DNA of 64,000 nucleotides from positions 62,001 through 126,000 of the forward strand of contig QCJC01000004.1 of assembly GCA_003216275.1 (NCBI GenBank), in the 5' to 3' direction. Within the stretch, counting starts at the first letter, position 1. Every line of letters begins with the position of its first letter. A program made the position numbers and the translations under genes. Below the pieces are notes generated by a model, which worked only from the letters and a program-made list of their open reading frames with translations, had not been told where the DNA came from and ran no database searches. Shown here piece after piece: positions 19,054 to 27,498 of this stretch. This DNA comes from Prochlorococcus sp. AG-402-P18 (GTDB taxonomy: Bacteria > Cyanobacteriota > Cyanobacteriia > PCC-6307 > Cyanobiaceae).

Positions 19054-19754
19054 ATTTGAAACTTGATTAAATTTATATTAGTTCATGATTGCCTTTATTT
19101 CCGTTTCATTTATTACATAAATATTCAATTTATATTATATATTAAAAAGATTAAGGAAAGTGCTAAAAGACGTTTTAATGTTACATATAATAGTATGGTA
19201 AATGCATTACATTTTACTAAAATACTCAAGAAAATTTATTTACTTCGGTACTTAATGAATTAAGGATGGGGTTAAATCTGGATAAATTGTAGTCTCATCA
19301 ATCATTCTTTTAGGATTAACTCTATCGAAATTTTTAGTACGTTAAAGATGATGAGGAATGTAATAAAAATTCGAAAAAATCTAGATGTATCAGGTATAAA
19401 TCGCATTGAATACCTTCGCTTCCATAATCTGAAAGGAATAAAGCAGTTGCTAGACTGAACATTAATATTATTTAGGGATGTCCAAAATAACCAACAAACA
19501 TTTGAAACGTGAATAAATTTTTTCCTCTATTTAAGGTTAAATATCATTTTAATAATATTAAGTTTGTATTTATAGTAAATTCCTTTATAGAAATTACGAT
19601 ATTATTTCCCTATAGAATATGAAGTTCTATTTATATTCATAATATTATTTTCAATCTGTGAGTTTTAAAATAAGTATATGCAATTTAATAACTAACTATT
19701 TCCGAAATATCCTTTACTTTACTATAATTTCTAGTAAAATCAAAAAATGTAGGA
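19054..19754. other. AT-rich spacer with possible gene remnants
   Basis: About 700 bases with no gene that I would defend. A minus-strand frame from about 19347 down to a TAA at 19252 reads like protein (NFDRVNPKRMIDETTIYPDL and on), but its only ATG leaves 17 codons. A plus-strand frame 19348-19458 (36 codons) abuts it. Both may be remnants of one lost gene. The 3' half (about 19480-19740) is very AT-rich and presumably holds the promoter of the gene at 19755. Confidence 0.4.
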
Positions 19755-19979
19755 ATGACCATGAAATCAATATTGACTAACATTAAAAATCTGCTTCCTT
19801 ATTTTCTGCTTATTGGAATATATTTCTTTTTTGTTAATATTGAGGCAAGGAAGGATCTTGAGGAAAACCAAAATAAGAAAACGGGTATTATTGATACTAA
19901 AGATGAAGATCAAACTAAAACTATCATTAATGATAGTGGTCAACGAATTTCTATTCCTGTTGTTCCATATAATCAATAA
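19755..19979 (+). CDS. Small single-span membrane protein, hypothetical
   Basis: 74 residues with a second possible start at codon 3. One membrane helix (about 13-27, LLPYFLLIGIYFFFVNI) is followed by a charged hydrophilic tail ending ISIPVVPYNQ. The helix-plus-charged-tail layout and ordered C-terminus suggest a genuine small membrane protein. It converges with the 37-residue gene at 19981 with one base between stops. Function unknown. Confidence 0.65.
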   Translation: MTMKSILTNIKNLLPYFLLIGIYFFFVNIEARKDLEENQNKKTGIIDTKDEDQTKTIINDSGQRISIPVVPYNQ

Positions 19980-19980
19980 A

Positions 19981-20094
19981 TTATTTTCTGATCATCAATT
20001 TTGTATTCCTTGCTTTGAACAAATCAGCTTGGTGTCGTTCAGCTCTATCTAGCTGCTTTCTTGTCTCTACGCAGTGTTGGCAATTACATGTCAT
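19981..20094 (-). CDS. Micro-protein with CxCxxC motif (37 aa)
   Basis: A 37-residue frame starting MTCNCQHCVETRKQLDRAER and ending in a basic stretch LFKARNTKLMIRK. The three cysteines at 3, 5 and 8 (CNCQHC) could bind a metal, and the rest looks like one amphipathic, highly charged helix. The composition is clearly protein-like compared with the surrounding AT-rich spacer. The plus-strand frames over this stretch lack such features. Function unknown; a small metal- or RNA-binding role is only a guess. Confidence 0.55.
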   Translation of the reverse strand: MTCNCQHCVETRKQLDRAERHQADLFKARNTKLMIRK

Positions 20095-20728
20095 TTTCAG
20101 GTTCAAAAGGATTAATAATGTGTGATTTCACATTAGGACTGTAAGCAATATTAGGGATTTTGCACGAAATGGAATAGAGTTAATATGTATTTAAATTAGC
20201 AAATTAAAAAAAATTATCAAGTCATGCGGATTTTATTATCTTACTTTGCTCAATAGAAAGTTTTCCTACTCATTAATAGGGAATGAATCCCTTTAATTAT
20301 TTTGTTAGGCTTCAATATTTTATGTTAGTTTAACTAATCAAAGATATTCAAGATTACTTTTTTATTATCCTTTTAAAAAGATAACTGTATGTATTTCTTT
20401 TCCCCTAATTAATTAATTTAATATAATTAATTTTGTTATTTTATAATTTTTATTTATATGTAATTTTTTAGAGGTTCATATATATAAGAGTACCTTTATT
20501 TCTGTATCTACATTTAGGTTAATAAAATCTTATATTTTTATCCCTTTTAAAAATTAAGTATACTTTAACAATTTATATATTTATATTTTTTTATTAGTCA
20601 ATACAAAATACCATTTACTCACAAAGCTTCGTTTATTGATATTAATATAAGTATTGATTTCTATCGTCGATATGTATATGTATATGTATTACATTTAAAA
20701 TATTAATAATCATATATTTCGTGCTCTT
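20095..20728. other. Very AT-rich spacer
   Basis: More than 600 bases without a supportable gene. It includes a short inverted repeat AATGTG-TGATTT-CACATT around 20127-20144 and a short TATATG tandem repeat near 20671-20689. The 3' end should carry the promoter of the gene at 20729. Confidence 0.5.
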
Positions 20729-20920
20729 ATGTCTAGAAAGTTATTTCAGCTAAATAAGAAAGGTAAGTTTTCATTTTTGGAACTGGATAAGAAAGCAGCT
20801 ATGGCAATACAAAATCATTTTAAATTAACAAACTATCAAATGCTTGTTCTGAGCTGGGTTAAAGGTGTATGGACAGGAATTTTATTATCCCTTATATTGC
20901 ATTATTTTTTTGATCACTAA
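20729..20920 (+). CDS. Small single-span membrane protein, hypothetical
   Basis: 63 residues, MSRKLFQLNKKGKFSFLELD then a predicted C-terminal membrane helix (about 40-60, LVLSWVKGVWTGILLSLILHYF). The N-terminal half is soluble and basic. It starts at ATG 20729 after a long AT-rich spacer and stands alone. No family recognised; protein-like composition supports a real gene. Confidence 0.6.
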   Translation: MSRKLFQLNKKGKFSFLELDKKAAMAIQNHFKLTNYQMLVLSWVKGVWTGILLSLILHYFFDH

Positions 20921-21107
20921 ATTATTAATATAAATGCTCAAATACTTGCTATTTCATTTTTTAAGATCGGAATAAACAATAACACTTTCATTATTAGCAT
21001 ATCATTTAATATGATATTTCAATGTTTGTTTATTTATAATTCTATAAATATTTAAAAATAAGTAATCATAAATGTTAAATTTATATAACATAGAAATAAT
21101 GATTATT

Positions 21108-21269
21108 TTAAGATAATTCGTTGTTAGTTTTTTCTATAACCTTTTGTGTTTCCGTTCTTGATAGAGTTGCTTCAATCTGAGCAAGCACTTGGTGAAGTTC
21201 AGCTGTCTTATTCAAGGATCTTTCAGCCATGAAACGAAGCTTTTGGAGTTCTTTAGACGCAGTTTTCAT
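21108..21269 (-). CDS. Small helical protein, paralogue of the gene at 22038
   Basis: 53 residues, MKTASKELQKLRFMAERSLN and ending EKTNNELS. It aligns without gaps to the 51-residue gene at 22038-22193, sharing LR at 11-12, SL at 18-19, LAQIEA at 29-34, and QKV-EKT near the end. This alignment fixes the start at 21269 rather than at the internal ATG at 21230. Mostly helical and charged, no membrane segment. A plus-strand frame starting at 21229 overlaps it and is rejected. Function unknown. Confidence 0.7.
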   Translation of the reverse strand: MKTASKELQKLRFMAERSLNKTAELHQVLAQIEATLSRTETQKVIEKTNNELS

Positions 21270-21485
21270 AGGGAAATTACGAAGAAATCATAAAAACCTA
21301 AATTACTTGAGTAATTTTGTTCAAGGGTTAAGTGATGACTTTGTAAATTTGGCGAAGTATTTTTTACATGTCAATAGCATAATCACATTTGTTTTGATAA
21401 TGCAGAATTCTTTTGCATTCTCTCTTTGGAATGGATAACACTTAACTACAGTAGCTTTTTAATTTTTTTATGATCTAATAAAAAT

Positions 21486-21776
21486 ATGAACAAATCAACT
21501 CATCGTATACTAATCAATATGATTCTCTCAGCATTGATTGCTGCAGGAACTAATGCTTTCCATGCTCGAAGTCAAATTGAGCAGGGTAAAATAATGTGTT
21601 CAGATCTTGTTGCCCAAAGTGAATTAAAGGTTTTTAGGAATCCTTTATTTAATGTCAACGGTATAAAATTTATTACATGTAGGGATTATGTTACCTTGCA
21701 TCCACTTTTTCCTATCAAAATCTGGTTATTACATTCTATTTTGATTTTTATATTTATAAAATCCTTAAAAAATTAA
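21486..21776 (+). CDS. Small membrane protein with two hydrophobic segments, hypothetical
   Basis: 96 residues. A hydrophobic N-terminal segment (about 8-24, ILINMILSALIAAGTNAF) could be a signal or membrane helix. A second helix is at the C-terminus (about 77-92, IWLLHSILIFIFIKSL). Two cysteines at about 38 and 65 lie in the loop between them and could form a disulfide if it is periplasmic. No family recognised. Stands alone among other small genes. Confidence 0.55.
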   Translation: MNKSTHRILINMILSALIAAGTNAFHARSQIEQGKIMCSDLVAQSELKVFRNPLFNVNGIKFITCRDYVTLHPLFPIKIWLLHSILIFIFIKSLKN

Positions 21777-22037
21777 AATTTGGCAAAAAATTATAATGAT
21801 AGTTGAATAACTTAGGCTTATTGATATGCTTTCTAGTATTAATATATCAAATCATTTTAAAGTAAATTCATCTTGAAGGTAATTAGGTCTCAATTCACTT
21901 CCCCTTCTTTTCCGAATCAACAGGTCTCACAGGCTTAGGTAATAGCATGATTAAAAAAACAAATCTATAACTTATTTATAGTCGATATTCAATATACGTA
22001 AAGTAGAATTTAATCTTTGAAACTTCTTTATTGACGA

Positions 22038-22193
22038 CTATTTTTTGGTTTTCTCCGTAACCTTTTGATTTTCCCTCATTGCTATAGCCGCTTCTATCTG
22101 AGCTAATATCTGTTGAGGTTCTGTCGATTTCTTAGTAAGAGAGGCTTTAGTGTTGGCTCTGAGAACTTTAACTTTGTTTTTTGAATTATTCAT
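22038..22193 (-). CDS. Small helical protein, paralogue of the gene at 21108
   Basis: 51 residues starting MNNSKNKVKVLRANTKASLT, containing ILAQIEAAIAMRENQKV near 28-44 and ending EKTKK. An ATG ten codons upstream exists, but the gapless alignment to the paralogue at 21108-21269 supports this start. The C-terminal half is the most conserved part of the pair, so it is probably the functional segment. Function unknown. Confidence 0.7.
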   Translation of the reverse strand: MNNSKNKVKVLRANTKASLTKKSTEPQQILAQIEAAIAMRENQKVTEKTKK

Positions 22194-22442
22194 AGCTATC
22201 AAAATTAGCACTCTGTCATCCATATGTCAGGTAAGTGCAAATTTGAAAACAGTTCTATTGGCTTTTCTCAATCACTTCAATGATGAAAAAAAATTTACAG
22301 TGAAATATACCTTATATATTTTGGAGGCTCCTATTGACTAAATAAAACAGATTTATTTCTTTTAATGTGATGAATTGCGCTTCAGCTAGCGAAAGGTAAG
22401 ATCAAAAGGTTATTTAATAAAGAATTTTGGGGAATTTATTTT

Positions 22443-22649
22443 ATGCCAGAAGAATGGAAACCAATTGACTCTCAAGTTTTAGTGGATGCATGGGAGGAAG
22501 TTAAAGACTGTGCAGAAGGAATACAAAAGGATCTTGCTTGTCCTGATGAAACTATTTCAAAAATGCTAAGATCCGTGGCAGAAACTTTTGATAACACAGT
22601 TGAGGAATTACTAGACAAGGAGGAAGAAGATTGGGAAGAGGCAAAATAG
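22443..22649 (+). CDS. Small acidic hypothetical protein
   Basis: 68 residues, MPEEWKPIDSQVLVDAWEEV to a strongly acidic end (LLDKEEEDWEEAK). Two cysteines flank the middle helix (about 19 and 29). It is predicted all-helical and soluble. It is followed 15 bases later by a small membrane protein in the same direction, so the two may share a transcript. No family name is known to me. Confidence 0.65.
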   Translation: MPEEWKPIDSQVLVDAWEEVKDCAEGIQKDLACPDETISKMLRSVAETFDNTVEELLDKEEEDWEEAK

Positions 22650-22664
22650 AGCTAGTATGAATAA

Positions 22665-22805
22665 ATGATTCCTGATTTCTTCTTATCTCCAGACCAATCA
22701 AGTCATTTTGGTATCTGGAAAATAGTAATTGGATTTTTAATCGTATTTATCGGAACATGTGTTGGTGTTGAAATTAGATTTGGAAATGATGACGAAGACA
22801 GATGA
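22665..22805 (+). CDS. Small single-span membrane protein (46 aa)
   Basis: 46 residues, MIPDFFLSPDQSSHFGIWKI, with a membrane helix at about 17-36 (IWKIVIGFLIVFIGTCVGVE) and an acidic C-terminus GNDDEDR. It starts at ATG 22665, 15 bases after the acidic gene at 22443. The layout (short N-terminus, one helix, acidic tail) is repeated in other micro-proteins of this window. Function unknown. Confidence 0.6.
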   Translation: MIPDFFLSPDQSSHFGIWKIVIGFLIVFIGTCVGVEIRFGNDDEDR

Positions 22806-23712
22806 TCTAACTGTTTGCAGCTCAATATTATTTAGATTAGTTGGAATTTAATTATAAAATAAAATTAATTAGTATGCATCACCTATACCTATATATAAAT
22901 ATATTTAGGCTAATTAGTTGAGGATAATGAAGCCTTCCAATATGCAAGCTTCAAAATATTCCGATCACCCTAACTGACTAATAGCATAATTAAGAGAAAT
23001 TGCAACAGGTTGACGATTTTCAATTAGTATCTTAAATAGTCCCTTTCAAAATACCTAAAAAATTTTAATATTTTCTAGAAAAGGAAATATTAAATATATA
23101 TTTATTTTAAAAAAATTAATTATAGTCTATGAATCTCCAAATTTAGACTAAAATAATTAATATTTGAGTTAGCCAATTACAACTAGTTTAGAATGGCACT
23201 TAGAATTATTTTTGACTCAATGTATTTATTTATGTTGTAGAGTGATTTTGAATTAAGTAATAAAATCTTATATTAGTACGATATAATAATTTTATATTTA
23301 CAACAATATAGTAATTTTAATGTAAATAGAATGATATACAATATACTAGATTATATACTCAGACTGAATTTGACGACTTTAAATCTTATTAAAACTAGTA
23401 AAAATTCTTATAAAATCTATCTACCAATTAATTGTATATTTAAAATAAATAAAAAAATGGAGTTCTAAACGAAATTAGTATAAATTAAAATATCTATTTA
23501 TGCTTGTGGTTTTATATGTCAATCTTCGAAAAAATAGGATTACCTAATTAAGACTTCTTCGAAAGTATAAAATTGATAAATTCCATCCTAGAGTTGCCGA
23601 GCCATACTTTTCTCGTGACAAAGTAGTTATGCATTATGACTCAGTTAATAACGATTCGAATATACTTTTCTAATAAATCCTCCGATATAGAGGATCCTGA
23701 ATTAAAATAGAT
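22806..23712. other. Long AT-rich spacer before the tRNA region
   Basis: About 900 bases with no supportable gene. Near 23516 a frame begins MSIFEKIGLPN, stops, and continues in frame with protein-like text for about 24 codons, which could be a decayed gene. A 6-bp hairpin ATCCTC-cgatata-GAGGAT lies at 23677-23695, just upstream of the tRNA-like element. Confidence 0.45.
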
Positions 23713-23784
23713 GTGATTGCTCTAGCTCAGTGGAGAAGCTTCTATTCAAGTACCGTTTACTTGAAACCAAAAGTTTTTAATCAC
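23713..23784 (+). pseudogene. tRNA-like element, probably a decayed tRNA gene
   Basis: 72 bases, the length of a tRNA. GTGATT (23713-23718) pairs with AATCAC (23779-23784) as an acceptor-like stem. The D-arm-like text TAGCTCAGTGGAGAAGC follows at the right distance. A perfect hairpin TTCAAGTA-CCGTT-TACTTGAA sits in the middle. There is no proper T-arm (no GGTTCGAATCC-like box), and the D-loop lacks the usual GGTA. It lies 19 bases before a real tRNA-Met. It could be a degenerate tRNA or a structured regulatory RNA. Confidence 0.35.
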
Positions 23785-23803
23785 CTGAGTCAGCGCAAGA
23801 ATC

Positions 23804-23877
23804 GTCAGTGTAGCTCAGCTGGTTAGAGCACAGCATTCATAACGCTGAGGTCGAGAGTTCAAGTCTCTCCACTGACA
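23804..23877 (+). tRNA. tRNA-Met (CAU), elongator type
   Basis: A complete cloverleaf: acceptor GTCAGTG/CACTGAC, D-arm GCTC-AGCTGGTTA-GAGC, anticodon arm CAGCA-TTCATAA-CGCTG with anticodon CAT, variable AGGTC, T-arm GAGAG-TTCAAGT-CTCTC, discriminator A. The last anticodon-stem pair is A:C rather than Watson-Crick. CCA is not encoded. The first acceptor pair is a normal G:C, unlike bacterial initiator tRNA, so it is elongator Met or an Ile tRNA with lysidine-modified CAU. A strong inverted repeat follows 58 bases downstream. Confidence 0.93.
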
Positions 23878-23935
23878 TTAAGTTGAAGGTTAATTTTCAT
23901 TTAATATTTTTTCACGTTTTCTTTAAAAAGAAAAG

Positions 23936-23978
23936 AATTAAGTTAACCTAATTTTTTTTAATTTAGGTTAACTTAATT
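23936..23978. terminator. Perfect 16-bp inverted repeat, bidirectional terminator
   Basis: AATTAAGTTAACCTAA (23936-23951) and its exact reverse complement (23963-23978) enclose an 11-base loop of mostly T. It lies between tRNA-Met on the plus strand and the convergent minus-strand gene at 24159. The length and symmetry suit a terminator for both, although the stem is A/T-rich. Confidence 0.6.
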
Positions 23979-24158
23979 GATATTTAATTATTTATTTTAT
24001 TAATATTACTATATAAGTTATTACCATATTTAAATGAATCAATAAATTAGCGTAAATGATATTTATTAATATTCATTTAAATTCTAACATCTTATTTTAA
24101 TTGAGAAAAAAATTAAAATTTATTGGCTATATTATTAATTAATAGACTTTAGATAAAA

Positions 24159-24677
24159 TCATTTCATATCTATTTGACTTAGCCTATCTTTAAATGATAG
24201 AGAATTGTCCTGACTAATATCATTATTATTTGCCTGTTTATCAGGTTTTATATTATTCTCATTTACGGATCTTACTTCTGACTTATTATTGTAGATACTA
24301 AAATTCTTTGAATTGTTAAATTTAATATTTGTTGTAATAAGAGTTTTATCAGTTGTATTTGCCTTATTATTTGTTTTATCATTTAATAATTCTGAATTTG
24401 AACCGGCAGGACTTGGAAAAATATTATGATTTGATTTATATATAGTTTTTGATTCATTTGGATTTTGATTAATATTATTTATTGAAGATGTTGTTAACTT
24501 ATTCGGGTTTATCGTATCTATATTATTTTTATGAGGTGATTCCTGTTCTATATTAGTCTTTGTTCTTTTTAATGGATACTTTTTAACTTCATTTCTCAAC
24601 TGATTTAGCAACTTACAGTGATTTGATGAACCAAACTTTTTTATAAGTGTTGGATCCCAACTTATTTGTTTCTGCAT
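24159..24677 (-). CDS. Asn-rich, mostly disordered hypothetical protein
   Basis: 172 residues. The N-terminal 45 residues look folded (MQKQISWDPTLIKKFGSSNH, then KLLNQLRNEVKKYPLKR). The middle (about 45-155) is very rich in Asn, Ser, Thr and Lys and is probably disordered. The end SLSFKDRLSQIDMK is again ordered-looking. This layout of conserved ends and a variable middle fits small conserved picocyanobacterial proteins. It is divergent from the peroxiredoxin gene. Function unknown. Confidence 0.7.
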   Translation of the reverse strand: MQKQISWDPTLIKKFGSSNHCKLLNQLRNEVKKYPLKRTKTNIEQESPHKNNIDTINPNKLTTSSINNINQNPNESKTIYKSNHNIFPSPAGSNSELLNDKTNNKANTTDKTLITTNIKFNNSKNFSIYNNKSEVRSVNENNIKPDKQANNNDISQDNSLSFKDRLSQIDMK

Positions 24678-24804
24678 TTTTATAACTTATGGTCGTCTAT
24701 ATGCACTAGAATAACATTCTATGGTCTTTACATGATAAATTATAATTATAGATAGGCGAAATGCTCCGCCCATTAAAACCTAATTAAAATACGCATCAAT
24801 TTCC

Positions 24805-25401
24805 ATGACGACAAATGAGAGCCTAAGGGTAGGTATGCAAGCTCCTGACTTTACTGCGACAGCAGTATTTGACCAGGAGTTCAAAGAAATCAAACTTTCT
24901 CAATATAGAGGTAAGTATGTTGTTCTATTTTTCTATCCTTTGGATTTTACATTCGTTTGTCCTACAGAGATAACAGCTTTTAGTGATAGGTATTCTGATT
25001 TCAGCAGCAAAAATACTGAGGTATTAGGTGTATCAGTTGATAGTAAATTCACTCATTTAGCTTGGATTCAAACCCCTAGAAATGAAGGTGGAATTGGTGA
25101 CATAAACTATCCACTTGTGTCTGATCTTAAGCGTGAGATCTGTCAGGCATATAATGTTTTAAATGAAGATGGTGAAGCTGATAGAGGTCTATTTATAATT
25201 AATCCTAATGGTGTCATCATGCACACAACAGTCAATAAGGCTCCTGTTGGTAGGAATATTGATGAAACTCTTCGAATTTTACAAGCGTACCAATATGTTG
25301 AATCTCATCCTGATGAGGTTTGTCCAGCCGGATGGACACCAGGAGATAAAACAATGAAGGAAGATCCTAAAGGAAGTAAAGAATACTTTTCATCACTTTA
25401 A
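24805..25401 (+). CDS. Typical 2-Cys peroxiredoxin
   Basis: 198 residues. The peroxidatic cysteine is Cys52 in DFTFVCPTE and the resolving cysteine is Cys173 in EVCPAGW. The C-terminal GG-F / Y-F type tail (KEYFSSL) is typical of Prx1/AhpC-like enzymes. It reduces hydrogen peroxide and organic peroxides with thioredoxin-derived electrons in the cytosol. It converges with the FtsH-like gene, with 18 bases between stops. Confidence 0.96.
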   Translation: MTTNESLRVGMQAPDFTATAVFDQEFKEIKLSQYRGKYVVLFFYPLDFTFVCPTEITAFSDRYSDFSSKNTEVLGVSVDSKFTHLAWIQTPRNEGGIGDINYPLVSDLKREICQAYNVLNEDGEADRGLFIINPNGVIMHTTVNKAPVGRNIDETLRILQAYQYVESHPDEVCPAGWTPGDKTMKEDPKGSKEYFSSL

Positions 25402-25419
25402 AATACTGATAAAAATGCA

Positions 25420-27147
25420 CTAACCTTTTTGATTAGGAATTTTTATTGAGTTAATAATATATTCAGCTTCAATAGATTCCTTATCAATTAACTCGTCAAC
25501 TAGTGAATGCATTAATGAAACCTTTGGAGTTAAAAGTTCAATAGCATAAGCTAGGGCTTTATTTGATATTGAAAGAATTTGTCTATCTATTTCTTTACTA
25601 GTCTGTTGAGAATATTCTTTACCCTTATTTCCTAAATCCCTTCCAAGAAAAACCATATCATTTTTGGATTCAAATGAAATCAGACCAAGCTCAGAAAAAC
25701 CATAGTTTTTTACCATTTTATTTGCCCAAAAATATACATTTTCAAGCTCACTTTGCGATCCTTGCGTTACTTCATTTTTTCCAAATACGATTGTCTCTGC
25801 AGCTCTGCCTCCTAAAGAAATGACGATTTTTTGATAAATATAGCTTCGTGATAATAATCCACTATCTATAGACTCTTCATCAGGTATAAAGTTGGTCATA
25901 CCTTGTAGGTTTTCCATATTATTAAATAACGATATTCTTTGCAATTTATCTGGTGTAGAAATCAAAAGAGCCACTAAAGTTCTTCCAATTATTTGGTAAG
26001 CAATTTGCCTTTTCTTAGTAATGTCGCTGAGAGTTTTTGATCGTAGACCAAAACTCAACTTTTCTAAAGCGAGATCAAGTGCGTACGGTGTAATTAAACT
26101 CTTACACTCTCTTGCCGTAAGAATTGCTGCTTCATTAAGTAGATTTTGTAAATCAGCGCCAGAAAAGCCAGGTGTCTTTGCAGCCAAGGTCTCTAGATTT
26201 ACCGAATCTGATAATGGCTTCGTTCTTGCATGAACTGACAAAATTTGAAATCTAGCTTTTCTATCTGGGAGATATAGATCAATTCTTCGATCAAATCTTC
26301 CTGGTCTAGTCAATGCCGAATCTAGAATATCTGGTCTGTTCGTGGCAGCCATAACAATAACTCCACTATTTGGAACAAAACCATCCATTTCAGTTAGTAA
26401 TTGGTTAAGTGTTTGCTCTCTTTCGTCATTACCTCCTCCGATCCCAGCTCCTCTTTGACGACCTATTGAATCAATTTCGTCTATGAAAATAATACATGGA
26501 GATTTCTTCTTTGCTGTATTAAAAAGATCCCTTACCCTGCCAGCACCTACTCCTACAAACATTTCAACGAATTCAGATGATGAAATTGAATAAAATGGAA
26601 CATTTGCTTCTCCAGCAATTGCCTTTGCTAATAATGTTTTACCTGTTCCAGGGGGGCCAACAAGTAAAATACCCTTAGGAGTTTTAGCACCAAGGTTCGT
26701 TAGGATTTGGGGACTTTTTAAGAAAGTAATAATTTCTCTTAATTCATCTGATGCCTCATTTAATCCTGCTACGTCGTCAAACGTCACTTTATCCATTTCA
26801 TCTGCATTGATCTGTGATGGGCGACGTGTAAACCCTTGCATATTATTTAGTAATTTTGAAGATCTCTTTATTAACAATGAAATAGATAAAACGAATATAA
26901 AAGCTAGCCCAATACCAGTAATTGCATTGGCTAACCTCTGTTCTGATCTAAGATCTCTGACTGTCAATGGAACTTTATACTCTTCTGAAATACGCAGTAT
27001 TTTCTGGTCATTATAAAATATCGGTACATATATTTTATTACCAGTTTTATACTCAACAATTACCTCTCGTCTATTTGGAATTAAAATAATAGAACTTATG
27101 TCACCATTTTCAATATCTTTTAATAATTGACTATAGCTTATATTCAT
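25420..27147 (-). CDS. FtsH-like AAA protein without the protease zinc site
   Basis: 575 residues. The AAA module is intact: Walker A GPPGTGKT near 163, Walker B IIFIDEID near 220, second region of homology [21 protein letters not shown] near 267. Where FtsH has HEAGH, this protein reads AYQIIGRT (about 381-388), and the third zinc ligand Asp appears as Glu in [11 protein letters not shown]. So it should unfold or bind but not cleave proteins. It has only one membrane helix (about 75-95); the usual first helix before the YSQLL segment is absent, and an in-frame TGA nine codons upstream excludes a longer start. This parallels the inactive FtsHi proteins of plastids. Confidence 0.92.
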   Translation of the reverse strand: MNISYSQLLKDIENGDISSIILIPNRREVIVEYKTGNKIYVPIFYNDQKILRISEEYKVPLTVRDLRSEQRLANAITGIGLAFIFVLSISLLIKRSSKLLNNMQGFTRRPSQINADEMDKVTFDDVAGLNEASDELREIITFLKSPQILTNLGAKTPKGILLVGPPGTGKTLLAKAIAGEANVPFYSISSSEFVEMFVGVGAGRVRDLFNTAKKKSPCIIFIDEIDSIGRQRGAGIGGGNDEREQTLNQLLTEMDGFVPNSGVIVMAATNRPDILDSALTRPGRFDRRIDLYLPDRKARFQILSVHARTKPLSDSVNLETLAAKTPGFSGADLQNLLNEAAILTARECKSLITPYALDLALEKLSFGLRSKTLSDITKKRQIAYQIIGRTLVALLISTPDKLQRISLFNNMENLQGMTNFIPDEESIDSGLLSRSYIYQKIVISLGGRAAETIVFGKNEVTQGSQSELENVYFWANKMVKNYGFSELGLISFESKNDMVFLGRDLGNKGKEYSQQTSKEIDRQILSISNKALAYAIELLTPKVSLMHSLVDELIDKESIEAEYIINSIKIPNQKG

Positions 27148-27309
27148 TTTATTAATAAATTCAGTAATTCAAAAAGCGATTGTCTAACTATAGTCAATAT
27201 GAGTATTTTCTAAAAGTATCATAGATAAAAAAGCAAGATAAGAAATTCCCCTATTTATTTTTGAAACTGGAGCGTGGCGTTATAAAATAAAATGATAGTA
27301 TTTAAAAAA

Positions 27310-27489
27310 ATGGCAGTACCAAAGAAAAAGACATCTAAAGGGAAAAGAAATCAAAGACATGCAGTCTGGAAGGGAAAGGCAGCCATTGCAGCAGAGAAGG
27401 CATTGTCAATAGGAAAATCAGTTCTCACAGGAAGAGCTCAAGGATTTGTTTACCCTATGAATGAAGCATCTGAGGAAGAAACTGATTAG
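27310..27489 (+). CDS. rpmF: 50S ribosomal protein L32
   Basis: 59 residues starting [18 protein letters not shown], the standard L32 start. An ATG six codons upstream is in frame but less likely. The cysteines of zinc-binding L32 are absent, as in many cyanobacteria. It converges with the Ycf20 gene. Confidence 0.95.
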   Translation: MAVPKKKTSKGKRNQRHAVWKGKAAIAAEKALSIGKSVLTGRAQGFVYPMNEASEEETD

Positions 27490-27498
27490 TACAAATAA

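Noticed and set aside
19063-19263. Plus-strand frame of 66 codons
   Set aside because: Tyr/Ile/Lys-rich low-complexity translation of AT-rich spacer with no recognisable pattern.
20671-20689. TATATG tandem repeat
   Set aside because: Only about three units in an AT-rich spacer; too short to call a meaningful repeat or CRISPR-like array.
21229-21438. Plus-strand frame of 69 codons
   Set aside because: It overlaps the minus-strand 53-residue gene whose existence and start are supported by a gapless paralogue at 22038; its own composition shows no domain or membrane pattern of interest.
21895-21948. Minus-strand 17-codon frame (MLLPKPVRPVDSEKKGK)
   Set aside because: Too short to support without conservation data, although the text is protein-like.
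22150-22341. Plus-strand frame of 63 codons
   Set aside because: Antisense shadow of the LAQIEA-family gene at 22038-22193.
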